64,000 nt of DNA from Alkalihalobacillus sp. BA299. Lineage in GTDB: Bacteria > Bacillota > Bacilli > Bacillales > Bacillaceae_F. The DNA is taken from NCBI RefSeq assembly GCF_017745675.1, contig NZ_JAFLJM010000001.1, forward strand, positions 248,001-312,000. Reading direction: 5' to 3'. Under the pieces are notes generated by a model that had not been told where the DNA came from, searched no databases, and was given only the letters and a program-made list of their open reading frames with translations. Positions 33,976 to 41,830 of this stretch are shown piece by piece (position 1 is the first letter of the stretch; each line of letters opens with the position of its first letter). Made by a program: the position numbers and the translations under genes.

Positions 33976-34743
33976 TTGAAAGAAAAAAATGTATTAATAA
34001 CGGGTGGTTCAAAGGGGTTAGGAAAAGAATTGGCATTAGAATTTGCACGAAATGGAGCAAATGTGGTCATTAATTATTATAATGATGAAAATTCTGCAAA
34101 GGAAACATACGAAGAGGTTTCTTCTTATGGGACTAAGGTAGAGTTAATTAAAGCTGATGCAGGAAATTATGAAGAAATGGTTAATTTATGCAGGGAGTCT
34201 ATAGCAAGAATGGGGTCCATTGATATCTTTATACATAACGCTGTTCATGCTATAAAATCAGATCTGTCATCCATTACTCCTGATCTATGGAGGCACGCAT
34301 TTAATATCAACCTTGATCCATTGCTTATTGGTGCCCAAGAATTAGCTCCTTACATGAAAAAGAAACAATGGGGAAGAATTTTTGCCATTACCAGTCTCGG
34401 TTCAGAATTGGCAGTCAAGAATTATACGGCTGTTGGTGTACCGAAAGCTGCTATGGAAGCGCTCATACGATATTTGGCTGTAGAGTTTGGTCCTTTTGGT
34501 ATTACCTCCAACACAATATCTCCAGGGACTTTGAATACTGAAGCTTTACGAAAGTTAAATCCGAATTTTAAAGAACGAATAGAAGCAACCAATGCAAGAA
34601 TTCCATATAAACGGCCAATGGAAGTTGAAGACGTAGCCAAGGTCATCAATACACTATGTTCCGACGATATGGAAATGGTAAATGGAGAAGTTATTCGCGT
34701 AGATGGGGGACTTCGAATCAAAGCACATGTAGAGGGTTTATAA
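33976..34743 (+). CDS. FabL-like enoyl reductase / SDR 4
   Basis: The protein has 255 residues from TTG 33976, with AAAGGGTGAC upstream; the GTG at 33967 overlaps the ribosome site. The cofactor motif is VLITGGSKGLGKELALEFAR. The active-site region reads ITSLGSELAVKNYTAVGVPK, AAMEALIRYLAVEFGPFGIT. The tyrosine and lysine are spaced YX6K, as in FabL/FabI enoyl-ACP reductases, rather than YX3K. It ends NGEVIRVDGGLRI. FabL (YgaA) reduces trans-2-enoyl thioesters with NADPH; here an enoyl-CoA role inside the catabolic cluster is more likely than fatty-acid synthesis. It comes 99 nt after the BaiCD-like gene. Confidence 0.8.
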   Translation: MKEKNVLITGGSKGLGKELALEFARNGANVVINYYNDENSAKETYEEVSSYGTKVELIKADAGNYEEMVNLCRESIARMGSIDIFIHNAVHAIKSDLSSITPDLWRHAFNINLDPLLIGAQELAPYMKKKQWGRIFAITSLGSELAVKNYTAVGVPKAAMEALIRYLAVEFGPFGITSNTISPGTLNTEALRKLNPNFKERIEATNARIPYKRPMEVEDVAKVINTLCSDDMEMVNGEVIRVDGGLRIKAHVEGL

Positions 34744-34906
34744 GAAAAATTACTAATTATAAAAAATCATTACACCGTTAAAGAGGAACGCTGAATGAGG
34801 GAATTTATGCATTTTGTGGCATGTACTCTTAAGAGTTCCATACTAAAAAAATAGAATTATAGAGTTGGAACTAAAAAAATAAAAGGAGTAGATTGATGAG
34901 CAAGTG

Positions 34907-34960
34907 ATCTGTGAGGGTGGGGGAATGGCAAACGGAACCATCATCGAAAGATTAGGTTAA
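34907..34960 (+). pseudogene. Thiolase C-terminal relic
   Basis: One frame reads ICEGGGMANGTIIERLG and stops. This is the C-terminal signature of thiolases (xCxGGGMGxAxxxER, with the catalytic cysteine). No more of the gene remains. Together with the N-terminal relic at 29927 it marks a lost thiolase, or two of them. Confidence 0.55.
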
Positions 34961-35019
34961 GCTTTTACAAAAGCTTTTAAATACAAGAAAATTTAAAATA
35001 TACTAAGGGGGCATCTATT

Positions 35020-35886
35020 TTGAAAAACTCCATTAATCAAATTACCGTTATCGGATCAGGAGTCATGGGTTCACAAATAGCAATGGTTTCAGCTTTGGCT
35101 GGACTGAAGGTTTATTTGCAGGATATTAGTGAAGAAAGCCTTAAGAAAGCAGAGGAATCTTTAAGCGGGCATATGAAAAAACGCATAGCAAAAGGGAAAC
35201 TTTCCTCTAAAGAGGTAAATGAAGCTTTCTCAAGACTTCATTTTGTCACTTCATTAGAAGAAGCTGTAAAGGAAACAGATTTCGTAATTGAAGCAATTGT
35301 AGAAAAAGTCGATGCCAAGCGGCAATTATTTTCCGAAGTTGATCGGTTAGCACCGTCACATACTATTATTGCAACGAATAGTTCAACTATTGTCAGCTCT
35401 AAGCTTGCGGATGTTACAAATCGGCCTGACAAAGTATGTAATGTCCATTTCTTCAATCCAGTTCTCGTTATGGAATTAGTTGAAGTAGTTAAAGGTCCTC
35501 ATACCTCCGAAGAAACAGCAAATACAGCTGTAGAATTAGTAAAGCAAATAAAAAAGACTCCTATTCTATTGAATAAAGAAATTTCTGGGTTTGTGGCAAA
35601 TCGTATACTCGGAAAGATTATTGATGAAGCGATTTATTTATTAGAAAATGATATTGCTACTGTTGAGGAAATCGATCTCGCATGTACAAAAGCACTAAAT
35701 CACCCGATTGGACCGTTCGCTCTCCTTGATTTAACAGGTATTGATGTTAATTTTAATATTCGTCAGATCCTTTATGAAGAAACTGGTGACGAATCACAGA
35801 AGCCGCAAAACATCATTGTTGAGAAATATACAAACGGAGAGTACGGACGTAAAACAGGCAAAGGTTTTTATAGTTATAATTTCTAA
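35020..35886 (+). CDS. 3-hydroxyacyl-CoA (3-hydroxybutyryl-CoA) dehydrogenase
   Basis: The protein has 288 residues, TTG start with AAGGGGG upstream. The NAD site is ITVIGSGVMGSQIAMVSALA; D in YLQDISE selects NAD. The catalytic part reads NVHFFNPVLVMELVEVVKGP (the signature histidine) and then NKEISGFVANRILGKIIDEA, IYLLEND (N of the catalytic triad), with NHPIGPFALLDLTGIDVNFN and GKGFYSYNF at the end. It is full length for the Hbd/PaaH/FadB2 type (280-290). It oxidises 3-hydroxyacyl-CoA to 3-ketoacyl-CoA, the step before thiolase, whose relic lies just upstream. A dispersed repeat begins 5 nt after the stop. Confidence 0.9.
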   Translation: MKNSINQITVIGSGVMGSQIAMVSALAGLKVYLQDISEESLKKAEESLSGHMKKRIAKGKLSSKEVNEAFSRLHFVTSLEEAVKETDFVIEAIVEKVDAKRQLFSEVDRLAPSHTIIATNSSTIVSSKLADVTNRPDKVCNVHFFNPVLVMELVEVVKGPHTSEETANTAVELVKQIKKTPILLNKEISGFVANRILGKIIDEAIYLLENDIATVEEIDLACTKALNHPIGPFALLDLTGIDVNFNIRQILYEETGDESQKPQNIIVEKYTNGEYGRKTGKGFYSYNF

Positions 35887-35890
35887 TGTC

Positions 35891-35960
35891 AGGAAGCAAG
35901 GGGACGGATCTCTTGCTTCTTTCGTTTGGCTAAACAAAAGAAGCGGCTGAACCGTCTCTG
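35891..35960. repeat. GGGGACGG...CCGTCTC dispersed palindrome, copy 3
   Basis: AGGAAGCAAGGGGACGGATC, TCTTGCTTCTTTCGTTTGGC, TAAACAAAAGAAGCGGCTGA, ACCGTCTCTG. It is almost the same as the copy at 21009, and sits right after a stop codon. Confidence 0.7.
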
Positions 35961-36184
35961 TGATTTTAAGAAATACCATTTTGGATCGAGGTACAGAATA
36001 GCTTTTAGAGTCATAAGATAATGCAACAGAAAATGAATTTATATCCTGTTTTCCATTTGGTCTGATTATTAACACATTTACGATAGGACATATAAAATTT
36101 AAATTAAAAACAATCATGTTTGCAAATATAGATGCATCAATGATTTTATTACAAAGTATTGCTGTTTAAGGTAAGGAGTGAAAT

Positions 36185-36382
36185 ATGATGACTAAGCGTA
36201 AAATGATAAGTTTTAACAATGATGAGAACTGGCTTCTAGATCATGCGTTAAGTCAAAAAGATTTATCAGAATATGTTAAGAAACTGATTAGATTAGACAT
36301 TGAAAAGGATTTGTTAAAGGAAGTAGTAAGAAAACCAAATATTTATGAAATATATCGAGAGAAAATGAAAAAGACCCCTTAG
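36185..36382 (+). CDS. Small ribbon-helix-helix-like protein
   Basis: The protein has 65 residues from ATG 36185 (or 36188), with AAGGAGTGAAAT upstream. It reads MTKRKMISFNNDENWLLDHA, LSQKDLSEYVKKLIRLDIEK, DLLKEVVRKPNIYEIYREK. A beta strand followed by two helices with SEYVKKLIRLDI fits a CopG/Arc ribbon-helix-helix dimer, as used by plasmid-copy and antitoxin regulators. No toxin gene is beside it; the next feature is an HTH-cassette relic. The function is inferred only from shape. Confidence 0.5.
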   Translation: MMTKRKMISFNNDENWLLDHALSQKDLSEYVKKLIRLDIEKDLLKEVVRKPNIYEIYREKMKKTP

Positions 36383-36392
36383 CTGTATTCTT

Positions 36393-36877
36393 TGTGGTTT
36401 TTTTCTGTTTCAACTATATAAGTTTCCTGTTGTTTTTTGTCCTCATCAGTCTTTGGTAGATGAGGTTTTTTGCTGTTTTTGCGCTAGTCAATTTTTCGTT
36501 GTTGGGCGTGTCAAAGTGGTAAAAAATATATACATTATGTGCATAGCCTCTAGTCTCTCGAACCGTATGGAGAATGGAGATGCTTCCCAAAGATTTCGCT
36601 TTTCTAAGCATTCGTTCAAACGTTGAGCGAGAATTTCCTCCTTTGTATTTTTGGCAGGCTTGTACCAATTTGCAAATACGGACGTTACAAACCCCTTGTA
36701 CTTTCACACTAAAACGAGTGAGTACATCAAACGCAATTCGTTCGCCTTTTGTAAAGTGATGTCCGTGGATCTCTAGAGGTTTTTTATTGGAATCATTAAA
36801 TTCTTCTATATTTCGTTAAATTGTTAGACAAAATGGAATTGACGGAAGTGGGTGAATGGATCAATGGCCGATTTCAC
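36393..36877 (-). pseudogene. HTH cassette gene, copy 3
   Basis: GTG 36877, with AAAGGAGG upstream, reads MKSAIDPFTHFRQFHFV and stops. Shifted frames then carry LEIHGHHFTKGERIAFDVLT, RFSVKVQGVCNVRICKLVQA, RSTFERMLRKAKSLGSISIL and YAHNVYIF, the winged-helix half of the 5550-6404 protein, followed by a frameshift in the linker near 36485. The C-terminal block is absent. No comK or XRE gene accompanies this copy. The gap from here to 37183 shows nothing else. Confidence 0.7.
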
Positions 36878-37183
36878 GGTGGATTCCTCCTTTGGTTAGT
36901 TGGGTATTAGTTAATAGGTTAGGGGTTACGTGTTATTTTGTTAGACGATTGGGGTTGGGTGCTAGGGATTAGGGACTACTGTTTTGAATATCACTCCTAA
37001 GTGATCGATTTCGTCTTTGGAGTGATCGTAACTATAAGTGGCTATAGAATCCAGCTAAATAAGCTTGGTTTCTAGACATCGTACTTCTTTTTGATTTACG
37101 ATAAACATACAGGATTCATAATACGTTGGATTCTGTATGGCAGATGGTCTTATTTCGTTTAATTAGAAAGGGTGGAGATATCT

Positions 37184-37834
37184 TTGAAGGTTCTTGTTGT
37201 TGGGGCCAATGGCCAAATTGGAAAACATCTTATTTCATTTATTAAGGATAGTGAAAAACTGGAAGCAAAGGCAATGATCCGTAATCAGGAGCAAGCATCC
37301 TTTTTTGAAAATTTCGGTGCGGAAACCGTAGTGGTCGATCTTGAACAGGACATCGACACCATTGCCAAAGCTGCTGAGGGAGTCGATGCGATTGTATTCT
37401 CAGCAGGCTCTGGGGCACATACAGGGAAAGATAAAACCATTATGGTTGATTTGGATGGTGCTGTAAAAACAATTCAGTCAGCTAAAGTTGCAGGGGTGAA
37501 GCGTTTTATCATGATTAGTTCGTTTGACACAAGACGTGAAGCCATCCAAGCTGCGTCTCCGTCCTTTGCACCCTATGTTGCTGCAAAGCATTATGCCGAT
37601 GAATGGTTGAAGCAGGCGGATTTGGATTATACGATTATCCATCCTGGTTTGCTAACCAATGATCAAGGAACCGGAAAAGTAAAGGCAGCATCCGAAGTGG
37701 ATAGAGCTGAAATTCCTAGAGAGGACGTGGCAAGAGTCATCATTGCCAGTTTAGAAAATGACACAACCATTGGGAAGGAATTTCAGGTAGTGACTGGAAC
37801 TACGCCTATTAAGGAAGCAATCGATTCAATTTAA
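37184..37834 (+). CDS. NAD(P)-binding SDR, YhfK-like
   Basis: The protein has 216 residues from TTG 37184, with AAAGGGTGGAG 7 nt upstream (an in-frame GTG at 37172 lies in the ribosome site). It reads MKVLVVGANGQIGKHLISFI, the atypical-SDR GxxGxxG, then VDAIVFSAGSGAHTGKDKTI, VDLDGAVKTIQSAKVAGVKR, FIMISSFDTRREA, and YAAKHYADEWLKQADLDYTI, IHPGLLTNDQGTGKV. This matches the B. subtilis YhfK type of NAD(P)H-binding proteins, which often keep no catalytic tyrosine. The role is unknown; a reductase or redox sensor is possible. It is monocistronic, with its own terminator. Confidence 0.8.
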   Translation: MKVLVVGANGQIGKHLISFIKDSEKLEAKAMIRNQEQASFFENFGAETVVVDLEQDIDTIAKAAEGVDAIVFSAGSGAHTGKDKTIMVDLDGAVKTIQSAKVAGVKRFIMISSFDTRREAIQAASPSFAPYVAAKHYADEWLKQADLDYTIIHPGLLTNDQGTGKVKAASEVDRAEIPREDVARVIIASLENDTTIGKEFQVVTGTTPIKEAIDSI

Positions 37835-37874
37835 GCAATCGAGCATAGTTTTTACTGGCTGGTTCAATGAAATG

Positions 37875-37915
37875 AAAGACAATTTACCTACTAGGTGAAT
37901 TGTCTTTTGTTTTTT
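37875..37915 (+). terminator. Intrinsic terminator
   Basis: AAAGACAATTTACCTA pairs with TAGGTGAATTGTCTTT, then TTGTTTTTT. It lies 40 nt after the YhfK-like gene. Confidence 0.8.
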
Positions 37916-38127
37916 CAAAAATGGATGAAGGTTAGACATCAATTCTTGCACGAATCCATAGGCCACAGAGTACAAGTTATATGCAGGGATATGGAAAGCG
38001 AATCGAAATGGAATATTTGCACCATTTAATCGAAACATAAAACCAGCTGAATAACTCCTTTTCATTCAAGTAGTAGTTTATTATAATCTATTAAGTATAC
38101 GTACTTAGATTTGAGGTAGGGTGAAAG

Positions 38128-38553
38128 ATGAAGAAATTATTATTCCTGTTAATGACCTTCGTTTTACTAATAGGTTGTAAAAATATTGAAGAAGGCGAAC
38201 ATAATGCAAGAGAAACTGAAGAGATTGAAGAGATAGAGGAGCAAGTAGAACCTGAAGAAGTTGCTGATAGTGCTGAGGCAATAACAGATGATAGTAGTGA
38301 GTCTAAAAACGACGTTGATCGGTTTATTCAAGCGGATGTAGTTAGAGTTGTGGACGGGGATACTATTATCGTGAAGCTTGAGAGTTGGCAAGAAGAACGA
38401 GTTCGGCTGTTATTAGTAGACACGCCTGAAACGGTTCATCCTGATAAGGAAGTGCAGCCGTTTGGTCCTGAATCTAGTGAATTTGCTAAAAATATCATGC
38501 CGGTAAGAGAAACGGTTCGCTTAGAGTTAGATGTAAGTGAAAGAGATAAATAT
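38128..38553 (+). pseudogene. Thermonuclease-like lipoprotein, N-terminal half (interrupted gene)
   Basis: ATG 38128, with GGTGAAAG upstream. The signal peptide MKKLLFLLMTFVLLIGC (C17 lipobox) is followed by an acidic linker and the start of a staphylococcal-nuclease domain: ADVVRVVDGDTIIVKLESWQ, EERVRLLLVDTPETVHP, RLELDVSERDKY. At 38553 the frame leaves homology and ends at 38574. The missing half starts at 54925 with GRLLAYVWVG. DKY plus GRLLAYV is the unbroken family motif, so the gene was split by the element lying between. Alone, this half lacks the third catalytic arginine and is inactive. Confidence 0.85.
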
Positions 38554-38562
38554 ATCAATCAC
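38554..38562 (+). repeat. Left end inverted repeat
   Basis: ATCAATCAC immediately follows the interrupted codon. The inverse copy is at 54906-54914. Confidence 0.5.
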
Positions 38563-38675
38563 ATAATAATATAAATCACGTAAACATTGATACATCAACA
38601 TATAAGAACAAAATTCCTTCAATGGAGTTTATTATTAAAATTGAAGTTTAAAATTAATTAGAAAGGCCAATTTAT

Positions 38676-39461
38676 ATGACAAATATCAAATTCTTATTCT
38701 TATCTTTACTGTTAATTATAGTTAGTGGATGTTCCTCTATTTCTTTAGAAAAGGAAGAAATAAAAGACCAAAGTAAAAAGATAAGTCAAGAAGAAAAGAA
38801 AGTACAAGATTCGGTTACTCCGGAGTTTAATCGTGTAACTGTAGAATTAGTTAAATCAATAGATGGGGATACAATTGAAGTTTTGTTTAATGGGAAACAT
38901 GAAAAGGTAAGGCTATTATTGGTGGATAGTCCAGAAACTTCTCATCCCCGTTTAGGAGAACAGCCTTATGGTCAGGAGGCTAAATCATTTTTACGTAAGA
39001 TTGTGGAGAATGCTAAAACTTTAGAATTGGAGTTCGATATTGGACCTACCCATGATAGATTTTCTAGATTATTAGGGTACGTCTACGCTGATGGAAAAAT
39101 GCTTCAAGAAGAATTATTAAAAGCGGGTTTAGCCAGAGTGGCATACGTATATCCACCTAACACCCGATATATTGATCAATTTAATAAAATTCAAAAGGAG
39201 GCACAACAACAAGGAATTGGTATTTGGGAAATAGAGAATTATTCACAGGATGACGGCTTTCATCCAGAAGTATTAGATCCTGATTTTAATTCTGAAAACA
39301 ATAATAATCAAGACTGTCTTGTTAAAGGAAATATTAATTCTTCTTCAGAAAAAATATATCATACACCTGACTCTCCTTGGTATGAACAAACGAAGCCAGA
39401 AGTAATGTTTTGTACTGAAGAGGAAGCTAATAAAGCTGGCTTTCGCCCTCCTAAGCAGTAG
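38676..39461 (+). CDS. Thermonuclease-like lipoprotein, intact paralogue inside the element
   Basis: The protein has 261 residues, ATG start, AGAAAGGCC upstream. The lipoprotein signal ends IVSGC (C19). The SNase domain reads VELVKSIDGDTIEVLFNGKH, EKVRLLLVDSPETSHPRLGE, DIGPTHDRFSRLLGYVYADG, KMLQEELLKAGLARVAYVYP and keeps the catalytic D, R, D, E and the late R of the family. A second small domain follows: DCLVKGNINSSSEKIYH, WYEQTKPEVMFCTEEEANKA, GF. The same order and domains are in the interrupted gene. It cleaves DNA or RNA at the cell surface if active. It lies 114 nt inside the left end, so excision of the element would remove this copy while restoring the other. Confidence 0.85.
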   Translation: MTNIKFLFLSLLLIIVSGCSSISLEKEEIKDQSKKISQEEKKVQDSVTPEFNRVTVELVKSIDGDTIEVLFNGKHEKVRLLLVDSPETSHPRLGEQPYGQEAKSFLRKIVENAKTLELEFDIGPTHDRFSRLLGYVYADGKMLQEELLKAGLARVAYVYPPNTRYIDQFNKIQKEAQQQGIGIWEIENYSQDDGFHPEVLDPDFNSENNNNQDCLVKGNINSSSEKIYHTPDSPWYEQTKPEVMFCTEEEANKAGFRPPKQ

Positions 39462-39774
39462 TTCTGTATTTTAGCTCACAATATCAAAAGTAGGATAAAT
39501 ATCAATGGTATATTTTGATGGGGGCACGCACTGCTTGTCATAGCGCAATGAGTGGCCTCAATTAAAAAACGCGTCGCTATTCTTATTGGCGCAACGAGTT
39601 ATATTTGAACAAACTTTAGGTGCAATTAGGGGGGAATAATAATAGATCTTTTATAATTCACCATGTACTTAAATATTATCATATTACAAAAAAATAAACT
39701 ATAGATAGTATAGCCAGAATAACTAAAAAGAGGGGGATATCTGTATCTCTTTGTAAAGAGCAGCCAATTCTTTT

Positions 39775-40050
39775 TTATTGACGTGGTGCAAATAACATTA
39801 CTGAAACGTCGAATAAGCATATATCTGCACCTAGCCAATCATATAAGTCAAGAATTTTTTTCCACATTAGAGAAAGAACTATCCCCCATCCATAAGCAGT
39901 CTTCCGAAATGTAGCAATAACACCGTATAAGGCTAATGCAACTCCTCCGATGACACCCCAATAATAAGACTTTCCTTCTCTTAACTTTAGCCAAATAAGA
40001 TACCCTTCACCTATTTCTGTAAGTCCTTTCACTACAGAAAGTATTTCCAA
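39775..40050 (-). pseudogene. YnfA-family membrane protein, degenerate
   Basis: The frame (91 codons, TTG at 40050, no ribosome site) reads LTEIGEGYLIWLKLREGKSY, YWGVIGGVALALYGVIATFR, then TAYGWGIVLSLMW and YDWLGADICLFDVSVMLFAP. These are the YnfA/UPF0060 blocks (E-I-G-x-G-Y-L-x-W-L-x-L-R-E-G; D-x-x-G-A), but the first 10 residues and about 10 residues around the usual YAAYGG are missing. Normal members have about 108 residues and four helices. It is probably a decayed small multidrug-type protein. Confidence 0.6.
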
Positions 40051-40202
40051 GAGGACAGTGTTTCCTTGGACAGAAGAAACTAAAATATTTCTGAAAAAAA
40101 GTTGTTATTACAAATAGATTCTAGTATATTATTAATTATTAATATTCTATTTTTTTTAGTGTTGCGACCTATTTTAAGGTCAGCAGGGTAGTTATCAATC
40201 AC

Positions 40203-40270
40203 AGCGGTCCTTCGGATCGATTTCTTTCACACTACCAGTGTGTCAAGAATCGATAAGAAGGCCGCTTTTT
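40203..40270 (+). terminator. Three-part hairpin upstream of the recombinase genes
   Basis: AGCGGTCCTTC pairs with GAAGGCCGCT, then ATCGATT with AATCGAT, then CACACT with AGTGTG at the tip. It ends in TTTTTT. It is a strong terminator or a structured leader 70 nt before the first recombinase gene. Confidence 0.65.
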
Positions 40271-40339
40271 TGTGTTTGGATTTTCTAATCGACATTCAAA
40301 AACCCAATTATATATTTCAAGAATAAGGAGAAAAATAAT

Positions 40340-41830
40340 TTGTCTTATAGCGAACTTTTAAAAATATCAAATATATTGAATCCTAACGAAAGGTTAAAAA
40401 AGTATGCTTCATATTACAAGTCGAAGGAACTGACAGGTCTATATTATGTTTATTTTGCTCTTAAGGAAAACACTTTAGCAATATGTGACCCAGATCACAG
40501 TACAAACCATTATTCAACATCCTATCTTTTAACTAGAAAATATACAGGTGTTCCTATTAATACTGTCCGTTCAGAAGCAAACGATTTAAAAAAATTTCTT
40601 GATTACTTATATATTTGGGAAATTGATATCATGAGTGGAGATCTCTTAGTAATCCTTGAGGGATTCGTTGATTATTTAAGATTGTTAGATTCTGATTTAA
40701 ACATTCAAAATGTAGTCGAATGGAGTCTAGTAACAAAAGTCCCTTTAAATGAAACCGCAAGAAACTTAGGGAAAGTCGTAAAGGTTAGTAGTTCAGATAA
40801 AAGCCATTTAGTTGTATTAGATTGGGCTGAATTAAACCCAAAAACAATACGAAAGACATTAACTACTACAATAAAGTACATAGAATTTCTAAAGAGAAGA
40901 ACGAATAAATACTTTGAAACTGATCTTCACCAGTTACCTATTAAACAGAAAATAGTCAATGGGTTAATTGTCGGAACATCCGGTACAATTAAGACTACTC
41001 ACTATGATGTTCAGGCAATAATGAGAAATTTAAACATTCAAACTGAAAAACGTTTTATTGAAAGCTTACCTTTCAACTCAATTTTTACTGAAGAACAATT
41101 AAATTGTTTTTTTTCAGAAATAAACAATAATCAAGACAAACTCATGTTCTCTATCTTGCGCTACATGGGTTTAAGAGCTGCAGAGGTTGCCGGATTAAAG
41201 ATTGATTTTAGCACAATGCCAAATGGTTTTTTAACCATGGATTATTTTACCGCAAAGAACTATTTAAAAACTTCCTTTGTATCTGATATTGAGTTATTCA
41301 GGCATCCTGATAGAGATTTCTGGGTTTGCAATGTAATTGATCGAGATAATGAAGACCATCGTTCTGGACATAAAAAGACCGGGGAAAATAGGTCAATCCC
41401 TTGGCTATTTGGGCAAGAACTATTTTTAGATCTTCTATACTTAGCTTTAATAGAACGGCAAATATTAATAAGACATGCATCGAGTGATCATGGTTATTTA
41501 TTTGTTTCGAGAGATCGTAAAGCAATAGGAAGGCCAATAACTGGCCAATCAGTAGCTAAAAAATTCGAGACAATTTCTAAACGGTTGAAAAGGAAGAAAG
41601 AGTTAGACTTAACTATGTATAGTCCACATACATTTCGTCATTTTTTTGCTACCTATCTTCTTAAGGAACTAAAATATCAAATTGATGATGTTAGTCGATG
41701 GCTAGGGCATTCTTCAATAAATATAACAAGAGACACATATTTGCACTGGCTCCCATCACAAACTGAAAGTGAAGGTAAAATTTCTGATATTACAAAGGTA
41801 ATTCAAGATTCTTTGATTAGGGGTGAATAA
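40340..41830 (+). CDS. Tyrosine recombinase 1 (Tn554 TnpA-like)
   Basis: The protein has 496 residues, TTG start with ATAAGGAGAAAAA upstream. It has an N-terminal SAM-like DNA-binding part (about 60-180; TGVPINTVRSEANDLKKFLD) and a C-terminal catalytic domain with the phage-integrase tetrad: R279 (MGLRAAEVAG), H430 and R433 (SPHTFRHFFATYLL), H457 (RWLGHSS), Y467 (DTYLHW). It cuts and rejoins DNA through a 3'-phosphotyrosine. It overlaps the next gene by 8 bases, so the trio is one operon. It is longer than Tn554 TnpA (about 360), with an extended N-terminus. Confidence 0.88.
   Translation: MSYSELLKISNILNPNERLKKYASYYKSKELTGLYYVYFALKENTLAICDPDHSTNHYSTSYLLTRKYTGVPINTVRSEANDLKKFLDYLYIWEIDIMSGDLLVILEGFVDYLRLLDSDLNIQNVVEWSLVTKVPLNETARNLGKVVKVSSSDKSHLVVLDWAELNPKTIRKTLTTTIKYIEFLKRRTNKYFETDLHQLPIKQKIVNGLIVGTSGTIKTTHYDVQAIMRNLNIQTEKRFIESLPFNSIFTEEQLNCFFSEINNNQDKLMFSILRYMGLRAAEVAGLKIDFSTMPNGFLTMDYFTAKNYLKTSFVSDIELFRHPDRDFWVCNVIDRDNEDHRSGHKKTGENRSIPWLFGQELFLDLLYLALIERQILIRHASSDHGYLFVSRDRKAIGRPITGQSVAKKFETISKRLKRKKELDLTMYSPHTFRHFFATYLLKELKYQIDDVSRWLGHSSINITRDTYLHWLPSQTESEGKISDITKVIQDSLIRGE

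Noticed and set aside
35741-35950. Frame of 69 codons ending in the same RGDGS-type residues as the gene at 20880
   Set aside because: It is a shifted frame of the hydroxyacyl-CoA dehydrogenase running into the dispersed repeat; the similarity comes from the repeat.
37826-38065. Minus-strand frame of 79 codons after the YhfK-like gene
   Set aside because: It covers a strong intrinsic terminator and has no ribosome site.
40203-40270. attC-like integron site
   Set aside because: The structure is a simple nested hairpin with a T-run; there is no integron integrase of the IntI type and no cassette array.
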